64,000 nucleotides of DNA, taken from the NCBI RefSeq assembly GCF_018687595.1, contig NZ_CP061298.1:1240001-1304000 (forward strand), written 5' to 3'. Made by a program: the position numbers and the translations under genes. This DNA is from Polynucleobacter paludilacus (lineage in GTDB: Bacteria > Pseudomonadota > Gammaproteobacteria > Burkholderiales > Burkholderiaceae). The notes beneath the pieces are model-generated. The model made no database searches. It was not told the DNA's origin and worked only from the letters and a program-made list of their open reading frames with translations. This document shows positions 19,375-28,355 of the stretch, piece by piece (the first letter of the stretch is position 1; the number at the start of each line of letters is the position of its first letter).

Positions 19375-20358
19375 ATGACTGAAACTACCAAACCGACCAT
19401 TGTGATTCTGGGTGACTACGAAAAAGCCTTACGTCGTTTCTCATCCTGGGATCAACTTGACCAACGTGCGAGCCTCACCATTCATCACGAGCCTTTGCGA
19501 GATGAAGCCTTATATGAGGCAGTAAAAGATGCAGATGCGATAGCGATCGTGCGTGACCGCTCGCCCTTCAATGAGGCAATGATTGCGCGTTTACCAAAAC
19601 TCAAGTTTCTGATGTTTACCGGGGAGCGCAATGGCACACTCGAGGCAGCGGCATTAGTAAAAAGAAATATCCCTATGGCATGCACCCATGGAGGCCCATC
19701 AAAAGAGACCACTGCTGAGCTCACATGGGCCGTCATCTTGGGCGCCTCTAAGCGCTTAATTGAACAAAATCATTTAATCGCCACAGGGGGCTGGAGAGAT
19801 TCTTTATCGCTCGTTCCGATGCTATCAGGCGAGCGTCTTGGCATTATGGGTTTAGGTGCAATTGGTAGTCGAGTAGCAAGAGTAGGCGCAGCATTCGGCA
19901 TGGAGGTAGTCACCTGGAGTCCACGCATGACACCAGAAAGAGCTGCAGCAGAAAATGCGAAGTCAGTTAGCTTGGAAGAATTGCTCAGCACCTCCAAAGT
20001 GGTTACGATGCATTTGGTTGCTGGTCCAGGCACGAAAGGCCTCATTAGCGCAGAACAATTAGCACTAATGCGCCCAGATTCAATCTTGGTTAACACCTCG
20101 CGTGCGGCACTCATTAATATGGCCGATCTGCAAAAAGCATTAGTCGCTGGCAGGCCAGGACAAGCTGCGGTAGATGTCTTCGATCTCGAGCCACTTCCTC
20201 AACATGATCCCCTCCGCAATACCCCCAACTTACTGGTCACACCCCATTTGGGTTTTATTGCAGAGCCGATTTTTGAGACTTTCTCCAAAGGCATCACTGA
20301 AACTTTAGAAGCTTGGTTAGATCAGAAGCCAGTACCCATGCCCTTCAAGCCACAATAA
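19375..20358 (+). CDS. D-2-hydroxyacid dehydrogenase family protein
   Basis: 327-residue NAD(P)-dependent dehydrogenase. The NAD site is GIMGLGAIGSRVARVGAAFG. The catalytic triad segments are VNTSRAALIN (Arg), DVFDLEPLP (Glu) and VTPHLGFIAEP (His). The first 110 residues include MACTHGGPSKETTAELTW, typical of the phosphoglycerate dehydrogenase-like group. It starts 4 bp after the PrpD-like stop and so is co-translated with it; the pair plus the Bug protein suggests breakdown of a hydroxy or keto dicarboxylic acid. Confidence 0.9.
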   Translation: MTETTKPTIVILGDYEKALRRFSSWDQLDQRASLTIHHEPLRDEALYEAVKDADAIAIVRDRSPFNEAMIARLPKLKFLMFTGERNGTLEAAALVKRNIPMACTHGGPSKETTAELTWAVILGASKRLIEQNHLIATGGWRDSLSLVPMLSGERLGIMGLGAIGSRVARVGAAFGMEVVTWSPRMTPERAAAENAKSVSLEELLSTSKVVTMHLVAGPGTKGLISAEQLALMRPDSILVNTSRAALINMADLQKALVAGRPGQAAVDVFDLEPLPQHDPLRNTPNLLVTPHLGFIAEPIFETFSKGITETLEAWLDQKPVPMPFKPQ

Positions 20359-20370
20359 TTTTTAATCCCC

Positions 20371-20907
20371 TTGAAAACCCTCACGCCCCTCCAACTTTTT
20401 ATCGGCTTTTCGAGGATCGGTCTGTCGGGGTTTGGGGGAGTGCTGCCTTGGGCAAGACGCACCATTGTGGAAGAGGAAAAGTGGCTCAGCTCTGAAGAAT
20501 TTAGTGCCATGCTCGGCATCTGCCAAATTGTTCCAGGCCCGAATGTGACGAATTTAGCGGTTTGTGTGGGTTCCAGATTTTGCGGGGTAACTGGGGCAAT
20601 CGCTGCCGTTTTAGGCCTCTCTCTCGGGCCAATTTGTATCGTCATCTTATTGGCCTTACTCTATAACCACTTTCGTGATTTAGAGTCTGTGCGTGGCATC
20701 TTAAGAGGCATCTCTGCAGTAGGGGTCGGATTGATTGCCTCTACCGGATTTAAGATGCTCAAAGACGAATTCCACTATCCGCCCAGTTTGCTGGTAGTCG
20801 TTGTGGTGATGATTGCAGCAAGCTTTTTTCACCTCGGTTTAGGTTGGGTTGTATTACTAGCATCACCAGTAGCATTTTTCTTAGCGTGGCATAAAGCAAA
20901 AAGATAA
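20371..20907 (+). CDS. Chromate transporter, N-terminal half-size (CHR family)
   Basis: 178-residue membrane protein with the first CHR-domain signature: GFSRIGLSGFGGVLPWARR, then ICQIVPGPNVTNLAV (the PGP motif). Several hydrophobic helices follow. The start is TTG at 20371 with no clear ribosome site, 12 bp after the dehydrogenase stop. It overlaps the next gene (TAATG), which encodes the second half. Such short paired CHR proteins work as heterodimers in known cases; chromate or another oxyanion is the likely substrate. Confidence 0.85.
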   Translation: MKTLTPLQLFIGFSRIGLSGFGGVLPWARRTIVEEEKWLSSEEFSAMLGICQIVPGPNVTNLAVCVGSRFCGVTGAIAAVLGLSLGPICIVILLALLYNHFRDLESVRGILRGISAVGVGLIASTGFKMLKDEFHYPPSLLVVVVVMIAASFFHLGLGWVVLLASPVAFFLAWHKAKR

Positions 20908-21428
20908 TGTCAACGCTGATCACCCTGTTCCTGAAGTTTTCGGCCTTCTCTCTGATTGCCTTTGGGGGAGTCAATGCCCTGCTTCCCGTCTTACTGGAAC
21001 TAGCTGTACATCAAGAGCATTGGTTAGATCTGCAAACCTTCTCGGATTACTTTGCAATTGCTCAGGCCGCTCCCGGCCCCAATTTTATGACGGTTACCCT
21101 CATTGGGTGGCATGTGAGCGGATTGCTGGGCGCATTTATGGCCACCTTTGCCATTATTTGGCCTGCTGGGATTTTGGTGTTCTTCTTGCAACGCTTTATC
21201 TTGAAGATGCAAGATCCCATGAAGAAGAAGGTGGTGCAATATGCCGCTGCTACTTTGGCGATTGGTTTAGTGCTCTCTTCGGCTCTCGAAATCGCCTTAC
21301 AGATTAATCATGACTTGATGGCCTACCTATTAAGTGGACTCACCATTGCGATTGTTTTATTGACACGCTGGCATCCCTTGTATCTGATTGCTCTAGGCGC
21401 ACTACTCGGCGGGCTTGGTTTTATCTAG
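20907..21428 (+). CDS. Chromate transporter, C-terminal half-size (CHR family)
   Basis: 173 residues with the second CHR repeat: [33 protein letters not shown] (PGP motif again) and a run of hydrophobic helices. Translation is coupled to the preceding half by a one-base stop/start overlap. The 3' end overlaps the convergent crcB gene by 8 bp. Confidence 0.86.
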   Translation: MSTLITLFLKFSAFSLIAFGGVNALLPVLLELAVHQEHWLDLQTFSDYFAIAQAAPGPNFMTVTLIGWHVSGLLGAFMATFAIIWPAGILVFFLQRFILKMQDPMKKKVVQYAAATLAIGLVLSSALEIALQINHDLMAYLLSGLTIAIVLLTRWHPLYLIALGALLGGLGFI

Positions 21429-21804
21429 AAAATAAGGCCTGAAAAGTCATAATGCCGAGGAAGGTCAGTGTCAAGGAGCCTACCAAATGAATGACTGCTG
21501 TTCCGAGCGCCCAAGTGAACTCACCACGCTGCATAAAGCCAACTACTTCGGCAGAGAAACTGGAGAATGTCGTTAGGCCGCCCAGAAAACCCGTAACGAC
21601 TAATAGGCGCCACTCAGGAGAGAGGCTTGGGTTATTGCCAAAAAAGGCAACCGCTAAACCAATCAGGTAGCCGCCGAGCATGTTCGACAGCAGAGTGCCC
21701 ATCGGAATCACTGAAGGTGAATTAATCGTCCAAAAGTTAAAGCCCGCTCTGAGCAAAGCACCAAAGCCAGCACCAACGAAGATTGCGCAAACGGATAGCC
21801 ACAT
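21421..21804 (-). CDS. crcB: Fluoride channel CrcB/Fluc
   Basis: 127-residue, four-helix fluoride channel that works as an antiparallel dimer. Typical elements are [30 protein letters not shown] (the conserved Asn facing the pore) and [15 protein letters not shown] (the TTFSxF central break). It starts 7 bp after the extradiol dioxygenase stop; I see no fluoride riboswitch before it or before the upstream gene. Confidence 0.93.
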   Translation of the reverse strand: MWLSVCAIFVGAGFGALLRAGFNFWTINSPSVIPMGTLLSNMLGGYLIGLAVAFFGNNPSLSPEWRLLVVTGFLGGLTTFSSFSAEVVGFMQRGEFTWALGTAVIHLVGSLTLTFLGIMTFQALFSR

Positions 21805-21811
21805 AATTGGT

Positions 21812-22588
21812 CTATTGTAAATAAAAGCTGAGCATACTAATTGAACTCATTTCAATACCATCTACTAGGAGCTCAACCCGCTCTCCTTTGGCCTGTAATG
21901 CGAGGGTATAGAGTGCGGGCCAATAGTGCTCTGAGCTTGGAATAGATAAGTGCGCAGCCTCGCCAAATTGCTCCCATTCAATTAACTGCTGATGCTGATT
22001 GGCCTGGATTTGAGAAATGAAAAACTGATTAAAGGATTCTGCCCAAGGATAAGGTTTTGCATCACTCTGCCAGTCGATCGTGCGCAAATTATGAACTACG
22101 TTACCACTGCCAATAATGAGAATATTTTCATCACGCAAAATTTGTAGCTGCTTTGCCAAATCGTAATGTGCTTGTGCGTTCATTGCGCCGTTCAGACTAA
22201 GCTGCACAACTGGAACATCTGCCTTGGGAAAAAGATATTTCAGAACAGACCAAGCACCATGATCGATACCCCATTCATGCTCTTCAAGAACTACTGGCAT
22301 GCTGAGTAATTCTTGGATACGGTCTGCTAATGCTGGACTACCAGGAGCGGGATACTGAATCTTGAAAAGCGCCTCTGGAAAGCCACCAAAGTCATGAATA
22401 GTTTTGGGCGCAGACATCGCCGTCACCCAAATACCTCTGGTTACCCAATGCGCTGAAATCATCAAAATCGCATCGGGTCGTTTAAGCGACTTACCTAAAT
22501 TGGCCCAAGCATCGGTATAACGATTGGGCTCAAGGGCATACATTGGACTACCATGACCCACAAAGATTGCAGGCTGACGGTGAGTCAT
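21812..22588 (-). CDS. ygiD: DODA-type extradiol ring-opening dioxygenase
   Basis: 258 residues of the class III extradiol dioxygenase family (4,5-DOPA dioxygenase/YgiD). Metal-binding and active-site segments are [45 protein letters not shown] and [18 protein letters not shown]. The family acts on catechols with a zinc or iron ion. No aromatic pathway genes lie beside it, so the natural substrate is unknown. It probably leads a two-gene transcript with crcB. Confidence 0.85.
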   Translation of the reverse strand: MTHRQPAIFVGHGSPMYALEPNRYTDAWANLGKSLKRPDAILMISAHWVTRGIWVTAMSAPKTIHDFGGFPEALFKIQYPAPGSPALADRIQELLSMPVVLEEHEWGIDHGAWSVLKYLFPKADVPVVQLSLNGAMNAQAHYDLAKQLQILRDENILIIGSGNVVHNLRTIDWQSDAKPYPWAESFNQFFISQIQANQHQQLIEWEQFGEAAHLSIPSSEHYWPALYTLALQAKGERVELLVDGIEMSSISMLSFYLQ

Positions 22589-22610
22589 ATGAGGAATCTA
22601 AATGCTACTT

Positions 22611-22748
22611 TTAACCGAAAACGTAGCCGATATGGGCGGCAACCAGAGCAAATAAAATCGCCAAGCTAGTAGCGATTGCCAACATCACCACCAGGGTGAT
22701 GATCTTTTTATTGATCACTTCTTTGGGTTCGTTTTGCCATTCATTCAT
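22611..22748 (-). CDS. Small single-helix membrane protein
   Basis: 45-residue frame from an ATG: a polar start MNEWQNEPKEVINKKII and one hydrophobic helix from about residue 18 to 44 ending YVFG. Codon use and the clean hydrophobic helix favour a real gene. It resembles no family I can name. It lies 22 bp upstream of the dioxygenase gene on the same strand and could be co-transcribed with it. Confidence 0.5.
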   Translation of the reverse strand: MNEWQNEPKEVINKKIITLVVMLAIATSLAILFALVAAHIGYVFG

Positions 22749-22791
22749 ACCAAATCCTTAGTAAATACAGTATTAATGGATTAATTATCCA

Positions 22792-22962
22792 CTATCGGCC
22801 CCGACCAGCCTTACGCATCATCCCCTTACCCCCACCAAAACCAGCCTGAGGGCGTCCGCCGCCAGCTTGTGGGCCCTTGGAGGGCTGAGGACGCAAGGCA
22901 GGCTTAGCGACCACAACGGGCTTAGCAGGCACTTTTGCTACGGGTTTTTTATCATCAGTCAC
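22792..22962 (-). CDS. Small basic, Pro/Gly/Lys-rich protein
   Basis: 56-residue frame with a GTG start at 22962, preceded by a good GGAG site. It begins VTDDKKPVAKVPAKP, is rich in Lys, Pro and Ala in the first half, and ends in a Gly/Arg stretch (AGGGRPQAGFGGGKGMMRKA). It has no hydrophobic helix. The composition suggests a nucleic-acid-binding or disordered protein. The start is divergent from and nearly touches the M50 protease gene. I do not recognise a family. Confidence 0.5.
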   Translation of the reverse strand: MTDDKKPVAKVPAKPVVVAKPALRPQPSKGPQAGGGRPQAGFGGGKGMMRKAGRGR

Positions 22963-22990
22963 AATGGTCTCCTATCGATATCATATTGCC

Positions 22991-23653
22991 ATGATTACTG
23001 ACTATTCTATCCAAGCTATCGCAATTAATGCGATTCCCTTAATTTTTGCCATTACGATCCATGAAGCTGCGCACGGCTATGCCGCCCGCTACTTCGGTGA
23101 TAACACCGCCTACGTCCTCGGACGAGTCAGCCTGAACCCAGCAAAACATATTGACCCAATAGGCACTGTTTTAGTCCCTTTAATGCTCATCTTGGCTGGC
23201 TCACCCTTCTTGGTAGGCTATGCCAAGCCAGTACCAGTCCGCTTTGACCGCCTACGTCACCCCAAAACAGACTCAATTTGGGTAGCCCTGGCAGGACCAG
23301 GAGCAAACTTGATTCAGGCCATTATCTGGGCCATGGCTTGGGTGGTGATTCAGGGGCTCGGTATTCAGGAAGCCTTTCTGACAGGCATGGCTCAAGCAGG
23401 AGTGATGTGGAATATCGGCCTTCTCGTGTTTAACCTATTTCCGCTTCCACCCTTAGATGGCGGTCGCATTCTGTCAGGCCTACTCCCCACCCGTCAATCC
23501 CTAGCTTTCGATCGATTAGAGCGCTGGGGATTCTTTATTGTTTTGGCTCTGGTATTCACGGGCATTATTGGCGAACTGTGGATGCAGCCTCTCAGTAATC
23601 TATTCTTGCGTCTGATTGATCTCCTGATGACACCTTTGCGGATGATTTTCTAA
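22991..23653 (+). CDS. Site-2 protease family (M50) membrane metalloprotease
   Basis: About 220 residues. The zinc site HEAAH is within IFAITIHEAAHGYAARYFGD near the N-terminus, and the third ligand is in FPLPPLDGGRILSGL. Four to six hydrophobic helices. It is the short form without PDZ domain, similar to SpoIVFB/Rip-type small proteases. The ATG at 22991 is chosen because the upstream ATG at 22964 overlaps the ribosome site of the divergent gene. The substrate is unknown; no sigma or anti-sigma gene is nearby. Confidence 0.85.
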   Translation: MITDYSIQAIAINAIPLIFAITIHEAAHGYAARYFGDNTAYVLGRVSLNPAKHIDPIGTVLVPLMLILAGSPFLVGYAKPVPVRFDRLRHPKTDSIWVALAGPGANLIQAIIWAMAWVVIQGLGIQEAFLTGMAQAGVMWNIGLLVFNLFPLPPLDGGRILSGLLPTRQSLAFDRLERWGFFIVLALVFTGIIGELWMQPLSNLFLRLIDLLMTPLRMIF

Positions 23654-23662
23654 TTGAACTCG

Positions 23663-24868
23663 ATGTCGCCTAGCAAGGGCTTTAAAACCATCCTGCTGTA
23701 TCGCGTTGGCAATACCCTGAGCTACCAAATCATGATGGTTGCGGTGGGATGGCACCTCTATGAAATCACTCATAGTGTCGTCTCCTTAGGCTTGGTTGGT
23801 CTTGCTGAGCTTGTACCCTACTTTGTATTCGCCCTGTACTCGGGGCATGCAGTTGATCACTACTCTCGAAAAAAGATTGCTGCTGTAGCGTGTTGCATTC
23901 ACATGAGTGTGGCTTTGTTTCTTACAGCAATTGCATTGGGTTGGTTAAGCCCTCCGGTCCCCCTGATCTACACCGCAGTGGCTTTGATTGGAGTTGGCCG
24001 CGCTGTGATGAGACCCGCCTACCAAGCTTTATTTGGACAAGTCATTCCACGTGAACATTTAGCTCGCTATACAGCCTATGCCTCTTCTGCGTTTCAGATC
24101 TGTGTCGTAGCCGGCCCTGGATTAGGTGGACTATTAATTGGTTTTGCTGGGCTTGAGTGGACCTATCTTGTAGCGGCTATTGCCGGCGCAATTGGTTTGT
24201 ATGGTGTCAGCTTAATTAAGGTTAAACAAGAAAATACCGGTAATCTTTCCGGAAACTTTTTGAAGAGTTTTCTGGAAGGCTTTCATTATGTGAAGGGGCA
24301 TGAGCTCATTCTCAGCACTATGGCCTTGGATATGTTTGCCGTTTTATTTGGTGGCGCAGTTTCGATATTGCCTGCTTTTGTTAAAGAAGTTTTACATGCT
24401 GGGCCTGAGATTTTGGGCATCTTGCGTGCTGCGCCTGCAGCGGGTGCGGTCATCACTGGAATTTATTTAGCAAGCAGGCCTCTCGTGATGGATTCAGGAA
24501 AATATTTACTGCTTGCTGTCGCTGGATTTGGTTTGGCCATCATTGCTTTTGGTCTCTCCAATAGCTTGTGGGTCTGCGCATTTTTCCTATTTATTTCAGG
24601 ATGCTGTGACTCAGTCTCCGTGGTCATTCGTGGCAGCATTATTCAGCTCACCACCCCAGATCATATGCGCGGCAGAATTGGCGCAATTAACGGGATCTTC
24701 ATTGGGTCCTCTAATGAGCTGGGGGCTTTAGAGTCTGGAATCGCTGCAAGCTTGATGGGCCTAGTTCCCTCTATCATCTTCGGCGGAATTGCCACTATTG
24801 CCGTAGTCATGATTACCTCCAAACTAGCCCCACAATTACGTAAATTGCATATTCGGGATCTTTCCTAA
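23663..24868 (+). CDS. MFS transporter (EntS-like)
   Basis: About 401 residues, twelve hydrophobic segments. The cytoplasmic loop motif GHAVDHYSRKKIA between helices 2 and 3 and the RGRIGAINGIFIGSSNELG segment are typical of the MFS_3/EntS exporter group. The frame may start at TTG 23654 or ATG 23663, directly after the protease stop, so the two are probably one transcript. The substrate is not predictable. Confidence 0.85.
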   Translation: MSPSKGFKTILLYRVGNTLSYQIMMVAVGWHLYEITHSVVSLGLVGLAELVPYFVFALYSGHAVDHYSRKKIAAVACCIHMSVALFLTAIALGWLSPPVPLIYTAVALIGVGRAVMRPAYQALFGQVIPREHLARYTAYASSAFQICVVAGPGLGGLLIGFAGLEWTYLVAAIAGAIGLYGVSLIKVKQENTGNLSGNFLKSFLEGFHYVKGHELILSTMALDMFAVLFGGAVSILPAFVKEVLHAGPEILGILRAAPAAGAVITGIYLASRPLVMDSGKYLLLAVAGFGLAIIAFGLSNSLWVCAFFLFISGCCDSVSVVIRGSIIQLTTPDHMRGRIGAINGIFIGSSNELGALESGIAASLMGLVPSIIFGGIATIAVVMITSKLAPQLRKLHIRDLS

Positions 24869-24940
24869 GACAAGGAATTTAGAAGTATGATTTATCCCAT
24901 TCAATTTCATCTGACACCCTATCTCTGATTTGGAGCACCT

Positions 24941-25867
24941 ATGACCTTTACCCTCCACCCCTCCAGCTTGCCTGCAGTGTTATCACCAGTCCTGACTCCT
25001 TTTATGGCCGATGGCAATGTCGATCATCAGCGCCTGTTAAAGCACTGTCAGTGGCTAGCAAGTAATGGTGTTGGCCACGCATTATTTGGGACCAACTCTG
25101 AGGCAAACTCGATGTCGGCTCGTCAAAAAATGGAGGCGTTAACCAAGCTGATTGAAGGGGGTATAGATCCTGCCCACATTATGAGTGGTACCGGTGCCAC
25201 TTCTATCGATGCCGCAGTCAGCATGACGAATCATGCACTAGCACATCATTGCGCTGCCGTCCTCATGATTCCGCCGTTCTATTACAAAGATGTTTCGGAT
25301 GATGGATTGTTTGCGTATTTTTCTGAAGTGATTCAAAAGGTTGGCAACTCTGCTTTACAACTGTATTTTTATAACATTCCTGCCGTCACCAAAGTCACAT
25401 TGAGTCTCTCTTTACTAGATCGCTTGGTAAGGACCTATCCAAAAACCATCGTAGGTATGAAAGATAGTTCCGGAGACTGGGCTTATACAGAATCCGTGAT
25501 TAAGCTCTTGGCGCCCCATGGCTTTAGAGTCTATGCCGGTAATGAAGCTTTCTTATTGCGCACCATGAAAACAGGTGGCGCTGGTTGCATCTCTGCGACT
25601 GTAAATATGAATCCAAAGGCAATAGCCACACTTGCTGCAAATTGGCAAGACGGTAATGCTGCCGAGCAGCAAGCTGCCTTAGATCGAGTTCGCTCTGTAT
25701 TTGATAAGTACCAAATGATTGCTGGCATGAAAACAGCGCTCGCCTTTTTTAGCAAAGATCCTGATTGGCTTCGGGTACGTCCGCCACTCATGCAATTGAG
25801 TGCAGATCAGCAAGGGCAATTGATGAGTGAATTAAAAGCGATTCATTTTGACATGCCAGGTCTGTAA
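24941..25867 (+). CDS. Dihydrodipicolinate synthase/N-acetylneuraminate lyase family aldolase
   Basis: 308-residue TIM-barrel class I aldolase. The Schiff-base lysine is in TIVGMKDSSGDW and the catalytic tyrosine in LQLYFYNIPAVT. The usual GTTGE substrate loop reads FGTNSEANSMS here, so the second Thr is Asn and the acid group is shifted; it is therefore unlikely to be the lysine-pathway DapA. It probably splits or joins pyruvate and another aldehyde or keto acid. It stands alone on the plus strand. Confidence 0.85.
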   Translation: MTFTLHPSSLPAVLSPVLTPFMADGNVDHQRLLKHCQWLASNGVGHALFGTNSEANSMSARQKMEALTKLIEGGIDPAHIMSGTGATSIDAAVSMTNHALAHHCAAVLMIPPFYYKDVSDDGLFAYFSEVIQKVGNSALQLYFYNIPAVTKVTLSLSLLDRLVRTYPKTIVGMKDSSGDWAYTESVIKLLAPHGFRVYAGNEAFLLRTMKTGGAGCISATVNMNPKAIATLAANWQDGNAAEQQAALDRVRSVFDKYQMIAGMKTALAFFSKDPDWLRVRPPLMQLSADQQGQLMSELKAIHFDMPGL

Positions 25868-25892
25868 TTTAGCGCTCGCCTAACAAATAGTT

Positions 25893-25910
25893 TCTACTAG
25901 CTTTAGTAGA
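25893..25910. repeat. Short hairpin just before M23 peptidase start
   Basis: Seven-base inverted repeat TCTACTA/TAGTAGA with a four-base loop, ending 10 bp before the GTG start of the M23 gene. It would hide the place where a ribosome site is expected. Function not known. Confidence 0.35.
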
Positions 25911-25920
25911 TAATGGTGTT

Positions 25921-27390
25921 GTGAAAAAAATTGCACTTTATAGGCCCCGTTTTCAGCGGCTGAAGATCATTAGCATTGCTCTGCTAATTGCACTGCAGAT
26001 CCCAGGCTTTGAGCTCATCGCCCACGCCAGTGCACAAAGCAACCAAAATAATAAAACTGTGCAAATTCGTAAACGTGCAGGCTCTCAAAATACACGGTCT
26101 GTCGGACTGAAGGATAGCGCCACTTCTAAATCGAATAGCCTAAGCCCTAGCCTCATTGACGATAGTTCGACCCAAAACTTTGCCGGTGATGCTGCTGATA
26201 ATTTGGACTATCGTGTTACTAGGGGTTGCTTGCGTCGCAGTCTTAACGACGATAATTTACCTGCGAGCATAGGTATAGAAGACCGCGCTTTCTCTGAGTT
26301 TTTTAGGAATCAAACTAGAAGCTTTTTTGATCATATGCGAGGTAATTGCGTTCCTTATGCAGTTGCCCTTGGTAAACGTAATCGCTTTGAATCGCTGAGC
26401 GTCATGAATGGTCCTGTACAGGACAATAAGACCGAAGTTTGGACCTTTACGCCATCTGCTGTTGGGGGATTTTTGATTCAGCAAGACTACCTCAAGGATG
26501 AGTCGAAGCGCTTTGTGGAAATTCAAATTCCTTTGCGAAATGTTTTATACGACCCCAATAAAGTCAGTGACAAACTACCAGTCGAGCTAGTCTGGGATCT
26601 GAATGCATTAATTAAGCAAATTTATCCCGAGACAAGCAATGCCCTTGAAAATACCGATAGCGTGGTCAGGCTGATCATCGACTTTGGCGATCGAGAGCGC
26701 TGGGCACAAATTTGGGCCGCTGAAATCATCAATCCCGCCAACGGTGAAGTCTATGCAAGCGCCTACTGGTTAGACCGAGGCGACATTCCCGGGGGCTTCT
26801 TTACTGCAAGTGGTGAACCTCTTGAGCATTCGTTCTGGACCAATCCACTGAGCTATCGCCGCATCTCACGTGGTGTCGGCATGGTACCCGCAGGCAGAAG
26901 AAAAAGCGCCAAACCTACTGCCGCGAATACGAAAGCTGCTGTTGCAGCTGCCGCTAACTCTGAGCCTAAGCCTGGCTCAAGCAAGCAACGTTATCGGCCA
27001 CATATGGGTATTGACTATGCGGCGCCGATTGGAACACCCGTCTTCAGCGTGGCTACTGGCAAAGTCATTCAACTCGGTTTTAGTGGCGCCTTTGGTAATC
27101 TCATCATTCTTGAGCACCCCGGAAGCTACCGTACCTACTATGCCCATCTCAGTAGCTTCAACCCAGAACTCGAGTTAGGCAATGAGGTCCGTCGTGGCTT
27201 TGAGATTGGCACTGTTGGCATTACCGGAAGATCAACTGGACCTCACCTACACTTTGAGTTACGCAAAGATGGAGTCTATGTCGACCCCTATAGCGCAAAG
27301 ACCCAACTGAATCTCTGGCTCATGCGCGATATCGATAGCGGTCAACTCACCCGAGAAATTCTTTTACTCGGTAGCGTACTGAAAAACTAA
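25921..27390 (+). CDS. M23 family metallopeptidase
   Basis: 489-residue exported protein, probably a peptidoglycan endopeptidase or an activator of wall hydrolases. An N-terminal hydrophobic stretch (about 15-37) is followed by a Ser/Asn-rich linker, a middle domain of about 250 residues, and a LytM domain from about 358: RPHMGIDYAAPIGTP (zinc His and Asp), YRTYYAHLSSF, and TGPHLHFELRKDG (catalytic HLHFE). All zinc and catalytic residues are present, so it should be active. The start is GTG with no clear ribosome site. Confidence 0.88.
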   Translation: MKKIALYRPRFQRLKIISIALLIALQIPGFELIAHASAQSNQNNKTVQIRKRAGSQNTRSVGLKDSATSKSNSLSPSLIDDSSTQNFAGDAADNLDYRVTRGCLRRSLNDDNLPASIGIEDRAFSEFFRNQTRSFFDHMRGNCVPYAVALGKRNRFESLSVMNGPVQDNKTEVWTFTPSAVGGFLIQQDYLKDESKRFVEIQIPLRNVLYDPNKVSDKLPVELVWDLNALIKQIYPETSNALENTDSVVRLIIDFGDRERWAQIWAAEIINPANGEVYASAYWLDRGDIPGGFFTASGEPLEHSFWTNPLSYRRISRGVGMVPAGRRKSAKPTAANTKAAVAAAANSEPKPGSSKQRYRPHMGIDYAAPIGTPVFSVATGKVIQLGFSGAFGNLIILEHPGSYRTYYAHLSSFNPELELGNEVRRGFEIGTVGITGRSTGPHLHFELRKDGVYVDPYSAKTQLNLWLMRDIDSGQLTREILLLGSVLKN

Positions 27391-27400
27391 TCTTGCTAGA

Positions 27401-27841
27401 TTAGCCCAGCACTAGCACTGGCAGTTTGGTATGCACAATGACATCATGCGTTTCGCTACCAAGCAATACGCCCGAAATTCCGGTGCGCTTATGTGAAGCC
27501 ATCACAATCACGTCGGCTTTCGCCTTTTTAGCAGCATCCAAAATACCCTGAGCCAGAGAAATATCGAGAGCATGAATGGTGTTCACTTTAATTCCAGCGC
27601 CCAATTGGGTCTGCGCTTGCTTGAATACATTTTTTGCATAAGCTTCGCAAGCTTGCTTATGCTCTTTGGTGGTAATCATGTACCCCATAGTGCTATCTGA
27701 GTAAGCTAAGGGCGGAGTTGGGTCGGAAACATAAACCAAGGTCACCGCAGCGCCATCGGATTTGGCTAATTGAGCAACTTTCTTGAGAGATTTTTTGCTG
27801 ATCTCTGAACCGTCTACTGGAACCAATAATTGCTTAAACAT
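27401..27841 (-). CDS. Universal stress protein (UspA family)
   Basis: 146 residues from the ATG at 27841 (GGGGG ribosome site 4 bp upstream). It has the Usp fold start MFKQLLVPVDGSEIS and the nucleotide-binding signature GISGVLLGSETHDVIVHTKLP, the G-x2-G-x9-G(S/T) form that binds ATP. A stand-alone gene, convergent with the M23 gene. Confidence 0.92.
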   Translation of the reverse strand: MFKQLLVPVDGSEISKKSLKKVAQLAKSDGAAVTLVYVSDPTPPLAYSDSTMGYMITTKEHKQACEAYAKNVFKQAQTQLGAGIKVNTIHALDISLAQGILDAAKKAKADVIVMASHKRTGISGVLLGSETHDVIVHTKLPVLVLG

Positions 27842-27938
27842 ATTACCCCCTAGTTTACTCACTTTCGTGAAGTTGGCACTTTTTCTAATTCCATCATAAT
27901 GCTATTTATCGATTCAAACCCTCACAAAGGTAACTTAA

Positions 27939-28340
27939 ATGCTCAAGTATTTTTTACTCTATCTTGCGTTTCTCGTATCACTCGTTTCAATCGACTTGGT
28001 ATGGCTATTAGGAATCGCTAAAAACCTCTATCGAGATGAAATGGGTAGCCTAATGGCAACGGAGCCCAAACTCTGGGCCGGGCTAGCTTTTTATGTTTTA
28101 TACGCTCTTGGGGCCTGTATTTTTGTAGTCATTCCTGCGATATCGAAGCAATCCTTATCGAATGCCCTGCTTTATGGCGCCCTCTTCGGCTTTTTTTGCT
28201 ACATGACCTATGACTTAACCAATCTGGCCGTTATTCGGGACTTCCCAACTCGCTTAGCCTTCATTGATATTGCTTGGGGTAGCTTGGTCACTGCGGCAGT
28301 ATCCGGTCTGATTTATAAGCTAGCGGAGTGGGCAAAATAA
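27939..28340 (+). CDS. DUF2177 family membrane protein
   Basis: 133 residues with four hydrophobic helices. It begins with LLYLAFLVSLVSIDLVWL, and the stretch YGALFGFFCYMTYDLTNLA with IAWGSLVTA is typical of DUF2177. Function unknown in the family. It has an AAAGG ribosome site and lies between a Usp gene (divergent) and an MFS gene (convergent). Confidence 0.8.
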   Translation: MLKYFLLYLAFLVSLVSIDLVWLLGIAKNLYRDEMGSLMATEPKLWAGLAFYVLYALGACIFVVIPAISKQSLSNALLYGALFGFFCYMTYDLTNLAVIRDFPTRLAFIDIAWGSLVTAAVSGLIYKLAEWAK

Positions 28341-28355
28341 AGCGCATACCCCGCT

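Noticed and set aside
22589..22610. Fluoride riboswitch linked to crcB
   Set aside because: crcB follows the dioxygenase by 7 bp and no riboswitch-like fold is seen before either gene.
27387..27404. Perfect seven-base inverted repeat CTAATCT/AGATTAG between the M23 and usp genes as a terminator
   Set aside because: It covers the stop codons and has no T run on either strand.
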